Shown here: one piece after another, positions 5,745 through 9,412 of the stretch
How the letters are laid out: each line of letters opens with the position of its first letter
Numbering within the stretch: the first letter of the stretch is position 1
Assembly (NCBI GenBank): GCA_003241485.1
Contig: QFQD01000099.1
Coordinates: 1 to 9,412, forward strand
Origin: Ancylobacter novellus
GTDB taxonomy: Bacteria > Pseudomonadota > Alphaproteobacteria > Rhizobiales > Xanthobacteraceae
DNA length: 9,412 nucleotides
Reading direction: 5' to 3'
Notes under the pieces: model-generated
The model's input: the letters and a program-made list of their open reading frames with translations, nothing else
What the model was told of the DNA's origin: nothing
The model's database searches: none
Translations under genes and position numbers: made by a program

Positions 5745-6662
5745 TCACGGCTCCCAGTTCGGCGGACTTCCAATCGAAGCACGCAATGCCTCGGCGAAGG
5801 CTCGAACCTTCGCACTCGGCTGCGGCAGTGCACGTAGCAGATAGATTCCTGACGAGTCGTCGTTCCATGGCTCACCGCCGAGTCCTAGCCGCTCCAGCTT
5901 TCCCGCCCTGACATCCGATCCGACAACCCAGCTCGATAGGAACGCAATACCCAAGCCTGCCTCAGCTGCCGCGCGCAGGGCTTCAAAATCATCTGACCGG
6001 AGCGTCACCGTGCCTTTGCCGGCGTGGCCCGCCGCGCAACCGAGCACGTCGCGCCAACCAAGGAGATCGGCGCCGTGAAGCTTGTCGAGCAGCCGATGTG
6101 ATGACAGATCCGCCGCGCGGCCGGGCGTGCCCGCCCGCGCCAGGTAGGCCGGGCTCGCCACCAGCAGCCGCGTGAGCGGCGCCAGCCTCGTTGCGATCAG
6201 CGTACTGTCGGTCATCGTGCCCATGCGGATGACAAGGTCGAGACGCTCGGCCACCGGATCGGCCAGCCGTTCCGTCAGGTCGAGCTCGACATTCAGAGCC
6301 GGATGTTCGGCCTGCAACGCCGCGACAACCGGCAGGACATAGCGCTTGCCGAAGGTTGGGAAGCAGGCAATCCGCAGCGTGCCGGAGACGGAACCGTCGA
6401 AGGCGGCAACCTCGGCATGGGTGTCGGCCAGTTCGTCGAGATGCCGCAGGGCTCTCTCGTGCAGGCGCTGGCCGGCATCGGTGAGCGTAAGCGCGCGCGT
6501 CGAGCGGATGAGCAGGGCGACGCCGAGATCGTCCTCCAGTGCGTCGATCTGGCGAACGATCGCCGACGGCGTCACCGCGCGCCGGCGGGCGGCACCGGAA
6601 AAGCTCCCTGCGCGGACGACATCGACGAAGGTGGCGAGATATTCGGCGAAATGGGGTCTCAT
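5745..6662 (-). CDS. LysR-family transcriptional regulator
   Basis: The 305-residue protein has the standard LysR layout. The winged helix-turn-helix lies at about residues 5-62 (FVDVVRAGSFSGAARRRAVT, then PSAIVRQIDALEDDLGVALL and TLTDAGQRLHERA). The effector-binding domain spans about 92-298, opening with SGTLRIACFPTFGKRYVLPV and including AAAEAGLGIAFLSSWVV. The start is the ATG at 6662, with GGGA about eight bases upstream; an extra 36 codons are open further upstream but do not look like the family. It is transcribed away from the SRPBCC-like/quinone-oxidoreductase pair across a gap of 301 bases. That is the classic arrangement for a LysR protein controlling its divergent neighbours. The effector is unknown. 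It is not similar enough by eye to the LysR remnant at 291-485 to call them copies. Confidence 0.93.
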   Translation of the reverse strand: MRPHFAEYLATFVDVVRAGSFSGAARRRAVTPSAIVRQIDALEDDLGVALLIRSTRALTLTDAGQRLHERALRHLDELADTHAEVAAFDGSVSGTLRIACFPTFGKRYVLPVVAALQAEHPALNVELDLTERLADPVAERLDLVIRMGTMTDSTLIATRLAPLTRLLVASPAYLARAGTPGRAADLSSHRLLDKLHGADLLGWRDVLGCAAGHAGKGTVTLRSDDFEALRAAAEAGLGIAFLSSWVVGSDVRAGKLERLGLGGEPWNDDSSGIYLLRALPQPSAKVRAFAEALRASIGSPPNWEP

Positions 6663-6963
6663 CTTTGCGATCCCGGCAAAGGCGTTTGCAGCAGGCTCCG
6701 GCTTATCGCCGGCCCCGGACACTCGCATATTCGCGGAGTTCACACAGCGGCGGCACCTCGTCGTCGGCACGCCATCGTCGCGGCAGAACGGGCAGACGTT
6801 CCATCTCGCAAACAGGCACAGCGATCATGGAAATGTCGAAATACCTCGGACTCGGCCGCCGCGCATAACGGGCTTCCGCATCGTTCTTCATCGTATTGGC
6901 GCTCGCCATTCGGGATGGAGATGACTGAAATCTAATACACACGTATAGTCAAAGGGCAGAGCC
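6663..6963. other. Divergent intergenic region between LysR and the SRPBCC-like gene
   Basis: This stretch of 301 bases holds no convincing gene. A 79-codon open frame on the minus strand (6942-6703) has no recognisable domain or ribosome site. Only the last ~45 bases (6921-6963) show organised signals: a promoter-like pair and an inverted repeat next to the start of the 6964 gene. The rest is GC-rich and featureless to my eye. Confidence 0.6.
6921..6949 (+). promoter_or_regulatory. Candidate promoter with overlapping LysR-type operator
   Basis: ATGACT (6921-6926, four of six matches to TTGACA) and TATAGT (6944-6949, five of six matches to TATAAT) are separated by 17 bases. The -10 overlaps an inverted repeat ATAC-N4-GTAT (6935-6946), and TAATACACACGTA (6933-6945) fits the T-N11-A pattern of LysR binding sites. 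Transcription would begin only about eight bases before the ATG at 6964, so the leader is very short. Binding over the -10 would suggest repression. Pattern-based only. Confidence 0.4.
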
Positions 6964-7512
6964 ATGAATATCCTCACCGAAAAGATCCTCTCGCAGTCCG
7001 CCTATACCGCCGATATCGACGTTGCGTTCGAGAAGGTCGATATCGCAGACTGGCTTTTCACGCTTCCGGAGGCGGAATATCTGCGCTGCTGTCCGCCCGA
7101 CCATATCGGCTCCGGCGTCACCACGACCGATGATGGCCGCCGCATGGTGATCAATGTCGAGATGATCGGCACCGGACTGGTGATCCAGCACTATGTCGCC
7201 GAGGAAGCCACCGCCAGCTATTGCCGGATGAACTCGATCTCCGACGTGTTCACGCCGGTGGGACGGACGCAGGTCAACGTGATCTGGGAGCTGATCGCCG
7301 AGGCCGTCGAGGGCGGGCGCACACGCTACACCAACCGCGTCACCTCGCATCCGACCGACGTGTTCATGGAGTTCCTCGCCGCGCACGGCCAGACCTTCGA
7401 GCAAGCGGCCATAGCCCGGCAGGAAGCCGGCGGCGACCACAACCGCCGCGAGACGCCACTCTTCGCCGCCAGCATCGCCCGGCGCGCGGTTGCCAAGGCT
7501 ACAACGAAATGA
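6964..7512 (+). CDS. Conserved SRPBCC-like protein of unknown function
   Basis: The 182-residue soluble protein has no signal peptide or membrane segment. It appears to belong to a conserved proteobacterial family that I recall as usually annotated hypothetical or SRPBCC family. The pattern of strands (MVINVEMIGTGLVIQHYVAE, NVIWELIAEA, RYTNRVTSHP) followed by a C-terminal helix (FMEFLAAHGQTFEQAAIARQ) fits the helix-grip fold, which binds hydrophobic ligands. The CCPPDH motif at residues 42-47 and the C-terminal NRRETPLFAASIARRA look like family signatures. The ATG follows AGGGCAG at a short distance. Its stop overlaps the start of the quinone oxidoreductase (ATGA at 7509-7512), so the two are co-translated. 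Co-location with an oxidoreductase and a LysR regulator suggests a role in handling a small organic or aromatic ligand; this is inference. Confidence 0.85.
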   Translation: MNILTEKILSQSAYTADIDVAFEKVDIADWLFTLPEAEYLRCCPPDHIGSGVTTTDDGRRMVINVEMIGTGLVIQHYVAEEATASYCRMNSISDVFTPVGRTQVNVIWELIAEAVEGGRTRYTNRVTSHPTDVFMEFLAAHGQTFEQAAIARQEAGGDHNRRETPLFAASIARRAVAKATTK

Positions 7513-8495
7513 AAGCGGTCGTGTTCGACGAGTACGGTACGGCGGATGTCCTCCGCCTCGCCGAAGTGCCTATGCCGGAGGTCCGCCCCGGCGATCTTCT
7601 GGTTAAGGTGCACGCGACTGGCGTCAACCGCGCCGATCTGTTGCAGCGACAGGGTTATTACGGCCGACAGAGCTACGGGGACAGCGACCTGCTCGGGCTT
7701 GAAGTGGCGGGCGAGGTGGTGGCGGTCGGCGCCGGTGTCACCGACATCGGGCTCGGCGAGCGGGTGATGGGAATCGTCGGCGGTGGCGCCTACGCCGAAT
7801 TTGCCCGCGTCGACCGCGCCATGGCGGTGCGCATTCCCGAGGATCTCGATTATGTCGGGGCGGCGGCGGTGATGGAATCCTTCGTCACCGCCTGGGAAGC
7901 CGCCGTGCATCTCGGCGAGACAGCCCGCGGGATGGCCGTGCTCATCCACGCGGCGGCGGGCGGTGTCGGCTCCGCCGGTGTCCAGATCGCCCACGCCTTA
8001 GGTGCGCGCGTCTTCGCAACCGCCAATGCCGAGCGCCGCGCCGACGTGCTGGCGCTGGGTGCCGAGGCGGTGTTCGATTATCGTTCCGAGGACTTCGAGC
8101 TTGGGGTACGTGATGCGACCGGTGGGCGCGGGGTCGATGTGATCGTCGATTTCGTCGGCGGTGACTATCTCGCGCGCAATCTGCGGAGCCTCGCCCCGGG
8201 CGGCCGACTGGTTCAGGTTGGCCTGCTGAGCGGACACGACACCGCCACCATTCCGCTCGCCCTCCTGCTGCACAACCACCTGCGCCTCATCGGCACCGTG
8301 ATGAAATCGCGCAGCTTGGAAGAAAAGCGCGCCATGGTGCAGCGCTTCGCGGAAAGCGCGCTCCCGATGTTCGCCGATGGCCGGCTCGAGCCGCTGGTCG
8401 GAACGGTCTTTACGCTCGCGCAGGCCGCCGAGGCGCATCGCGCCATGGAGGCGGGCGGCGGATTGGGGAAGATCGTGCTGAACGTGACCGCGTGA
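7509..8495 (+). CDS. NAD(P)H:quinone oxidoreductase, zinc-independent MDR (PIG3-like)
   Basis: This is a 328-residue member of the medium-chain dehydrogenase/reductase superfamily. The N-terminal GroES-like domain includes MKAVVFDEYG and the KVHATGVNRADLLQRQG segment typical of PIG3/TP53I3-like quinone oxidoreductases. The nucleotide-binding Rossmann motif is at residues 148-161 (AAAGGVGSAGVQIA). The protein contains no cysteine at all, so neither the catalytic nor the structural zinc site of true alcohol dehydrogenases can exist, which supports the quinone/enone reductase assignment. It would transfer hydride from NADPH to quinones or activated alkenes in the cytosol. The ATG at 7509 overlaps the stop of the upstream gene; a longer open frame in the same phase from 7221 is only a shadow of that gene. 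Substrate is not predictable. Confidence 0.93.
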   Translation: MKAVVFDEYGTADVLRLAEVPMPEVRPGDLLVKVHATGVNRADLLQRQGYYGRQSYGDSDLLGLEVAGEVVAVGAGVTDIGLGERVMGIVGGGAYAEFARVDRAMAVRIPEDLDYVGAAAVMESFVTAWEAAVHLGETARGMAVLIHAAAGGVGSAGVQIAHALGARVFATANAERRADVLALGAEAVFDYRSEDFELGVRDATGGRGVDVIVDFVGGDYLARNLRSLAPGGRLVQVGLLSGHDTATIPLALLLHNHLRLIGTVMKSRSLEEKRAMVQRFAESALPMFADGRLEPLVGTVFTLAQAAEAHRAMEAGGGLGKIVLNVTA

Positions 8496-8500
8496 GGCAC

Positions 8501-8516
8501 GGCGGAGTGCTCCGCC
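8501..8516 (+). terminator. GC-rich hairpin after the quinone oxidoreductase gene
   Basis: GGCGGA (8501-8506) and TCCGCC (8511-8516) form a perfect 6-bp stem with a GTGC loop, five bases after the stop codon. No T-run follows, so termination would be weak or factor-dependent. An alternative outer pairing (CACGGC at 8498-8503 with GCCGTG just beyond the stem) is also possible. Confidence 0.45.
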
Positions 8517-8551
8517 TGGCGCCGTGGCCAACCCGATGACCGAGATGGCGG

Positions 8552-8635
8552 CGAGAAGCGGACGTATCGGTTAGGCCGCTTGTGGGCAAGTCAGTTTCGG
8601 CCTCGGGCATTTATCGGCGATATGCCCGCTTCTCG
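8552..8635. repeat. Long imperfect inverted repeat
   Basis: CGAGAAGCGGACGTATCG (8552-8569) is the reverse complement of 8618-8635 at 16 of 18 positions. In RNA one of the two differences is a G-U pair, leaving a single mismatch. The spacer is 48 bases. The right arm lies within the structured repeat copy 2, so this larger stem competes with that element's own small hairpin. Confidence 0.5.
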
Positions 8636-8674
8636 TTTGATGTCCCCATTAGCTCACCGTCTCCTCGCGGCCCC
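8598..8674. repeat. Structured intergenic repeat, copy 2
   Basis: This is the second copy of the 77-base element found at 5596-5672. Its core hairpin is GGGCAT (8605-8610), an 11-base loop ending in GGCGAT, and ATGCCC (8622-8627). An extra outer C-G pair (8604 with 8628) exists here but not in copy 1. Relative to copy 1, the third pair changes A-T to G-C and the fourth changes T-G to C-G, so pairing is kept while sequence changes. Confidence 0.5.
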
Positions 8675-8691
8675 AAAACCGGTTGCTCATG

Positions 8692-8771
8692 AAAGGAGCT
8701 GAAAACGGATCATCCTAGCGCGCCTCGCCTTGATAGCGACCGCCACGTTCTCGGCAACCCCACAGGTGTAG
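8692..8771 (+). pseudogene. Possible remnant of a small secreted protein (signal peptide only)
   Basis: AAAGGAG at 8692-8698 is a strong ribosome site. A few bases later the frame from 8706 reads RIILARLALIATATF, then SATPQV and a TAG at 8771: a basic start, a hydrophobic core and a cleavage-like SAT. There is no ATG in this frame; CTGAAAACGG at 8699-8708 would have to be an altered ATGAAACGG, with one substitution and one inserted base. I read it as the first 20-odd codons of a dead gene. It may equally be chance. Confidence 0.22.
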
Positions 8772-8841
8772 GGCCTCGTGCTCTTGATGTCGGAGCGCTC
8801 TGCTCAGCGGGCAGCAAATGGAGCGTGACTCAAATCCGTGG

Positions 8842-8858
8842 CCCCGGTGAACCCGGGG
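8842..8858. other. Isolated GC hairpin
   Basis: CCCCGG (8842-8847) and CCGGGG (8853-8858) are perfect complements around a TGAAC loop. No gene ends next to it, so its role is unclear; it may be the terminator of a gene that has been lost. Confidence 0.35.
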
Positions 8859-9111
8859 GGCTCGGTTCTCGGCATCCTCTGCCCGCTTTGATGAGCACGA
8901 GATAGGTCCAATCGGCAGTCATCCAGCGATGAGTTTCAGCTTGGAAACGGACGCAAATTTCCTTTTGTCATCAATGCCAAAGTTGAGATTGGTTGGATGG
9001 GCTAAGTTATTGATGCAGTGTAATAAGGTCCCTCCCCTAGGGCGCGCCAAAACTACGCCATGTAACGCCGTGACCGCCAATTGCGTCCTGCGTTGACATG
9101 GGCTGGAGCGA

Positions 9112-9134
9112 GTGCCGCCTTTTGCCGGCGGCGC
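9112..9134 (-). terminator. Hairpin after the SDR gene
   Basis: GCCGCC (9114-9119) pairs perfectly with GGCGGC (9127-9132) around a 7-base loop. A G-T and a G-C pair extend the stem to eight. It begins five bases beyond the SDR stop codon on the minus strand. There is no T-run on the distal side, so efficiency is uncertain. Confidence 0.45.
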
Positions 9135-9138
9135 CTCG

Positions 9139-9412
9139 TCAGTAGACGGCGCGTCCGCCGGAGATGTCGAAGACGGCGCCGGTGGAGAAGGCGCAGTCCT
9201 CGGAGGACAGCCAGCCGATGAGCGCGGCGGCCTCTTCGACGGCGAGGAAGCGGTTCATCGGGATCTTCGACAGCATGAAGTCGATATGTTCCTGCTTCAT
9301 CTGGTTGAAGATTTCGGTCTTCGCCGCCGCCGGGGTGATGGCGTTCACCAGCACGTTCGAGGTCGCCAGTTCCTTCGCCAGCGACTTGGTCAGCCCGATC
9401 AGCCCGGCCTTG
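9139..9412 (-). CDS. SDR-family NAD(P)-dependent dehydrogenase, C-terminal part
   Basis: About 90 C-terminal residues are visible; the gene enters from the right edge. The first complete codon is the catalytic Lys of the Y-x-x-x-K motif, followed by AGLIGLTKSLAKELA, the standard helix after the active site. NVLVNAITPAAAKTEIF is the usual strand and loop near the cofactor, and STGAVFDISGGRAVY is the typical C-terminal end. These are classical short-chain dehydrogenase/reductase features (FabG-like, about 250 residues in full). The Rossmann glycine motif and catalytic Ser/Tyr lie outside the window, so cofactor and substrate cannot be judged. A hairpin follows its stop codon. Confidence 0.9.
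   Translation of the reverse strand, partial: KAGLIGLTKSLAKELATSNVLVNAITPAAAKTEIFNQMKQEHIDFMLSKIPMNRFLAVEEAAALIGWLSSEDCAFSTGAVFDISGGRAVY

Larger units (their letters stand above)
8496..9138. other. Gene-poor interval between the quinone oxidoreductase and SDR genes
   Basis: This stretch of about 640 bases has no intact gene. From left to right it holds a terminator-like hairpin (8501-8516), an 18-bp imperfect inverted repeat (8552-8569 with 8618-8635), the second copy of the structured repeat (8598-8674), a ribosome site followed by a broken signal-peptide-like frame (8692-8771), a CCCCGG/CCGGGG hairpin (8842-8858), a less GC-rich part (about 8930-9060), and a hairpin after the SDR gene (9112-9134). 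It looks like decayed accessory DNA. Confidence 0.6.

Noticed and set aside
6303..6935. 210-codon plus-strand open frame over the LysR gene
   Set aside because: Antisense shadow of the LysR helix-turn-helix region; no domain recognised.
6703..6942. 79-codon minus-strand open frame upstream of the LysR gene
   Set aside because: No ribosome site, no family pattern, and it covers the divergent promoter region.
8831..8918. Minus-strand mini-frame starting MTADWTYLVLIK, whose ATG overlaps the TGA of the frame above
   Set aside because: The ATGA overlap looks like translational coupling, but neither frame has a recognised family, and the rest of this one turns into Pro/Gly-rich sequence typical of chance frames.
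8919..9138. Unlisted minus-strand open frame of about 70 codons after the SDR stop, ending in FASVSKLKLIAG and TGA
   Set aside because: Composition is protein-like and the DNA is less GC-rich than its surroundings, but there is no ATG or ribosome site and I recognise no family. A TTG near 9081 is the only plausible start. It may be a remnant; not supported enough to annotate.
1..9412. CRISPR arrays, tRNA or rRNA genes, replication origin, phage attachment site
   Set aside because: I looked for regularly spaced repeats, cloverleaf-like ends and iterons on both strands and saw none.

Overview
The window is high-GC DNA with short intergenic gaps, LysR/AraC regulators and a Tat-exported sulfatase. 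It looks like a chromosomal accessory segment of an alphaproteobacterium, probably Hyphomicrobiales (Xanthobacteraceae-like). That placement rests on protein flavour and composition only; no rRNA or other marker gene is present.

Layout. Positions 1-99 hold the 5' end of an IS1182-type insertion sequence, with the transposase start codon at 39 on the minus strand. Positions 291-1062 are a gene graveyard on the minus strand: a LysR C-terminal remnant and an MltR-family gene with an apparent one-base frameshift. Positions 1115-5513 are the main intact block on the plus strand: an AraC-type regulator, then three tightly packed genes for a formylglycine-generating enzyme (FGE), a Tat-exported Cys-type sulfatase and an outer-membrane beta-barrel. 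The last three are joined by ATGA and TGATG overlaps and so form one operon. Positions 5745-6662 hold a LysR regulator (minus), divergent from a two-gene operon (6964-8495, ATGA overlap) of a conserved SRPBCC-like protein and a PIG3-type quinone oxidoreductase. Positions 8496-9138 have no intact gene but contain hairpins, a structured repeat and a signal-peptide-like remnant. The window ends inside an SDR dehydrogenase (minus).

How the genes work together. The FGE should convert Cys95 of the neighbouring sulfatase to formylglycine in the cytosol. The sulfatase then carries a twin-arginine signal for export, and the beta-barrel could admit the sulfate ester through the outer membrane. The AraC protein is the natural candidate regulator. 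This reads as a self-contained sulfate-ester desulfation module; its substrate cannot be read from the sequence. The second module (LysR, SRPBCC-like protein, quinone oxidoreductase) resembles an inducible redox or detoxification unit, with a plausible promoter and operator directly before 6964.

The least expected signal is a pair of diverged intergenic elements of about 77 nt (5596-5672 and 8598-8674). Their core hairpin is preserved by paired base changes, which suggests a structured repeat family or small RNA-like element.
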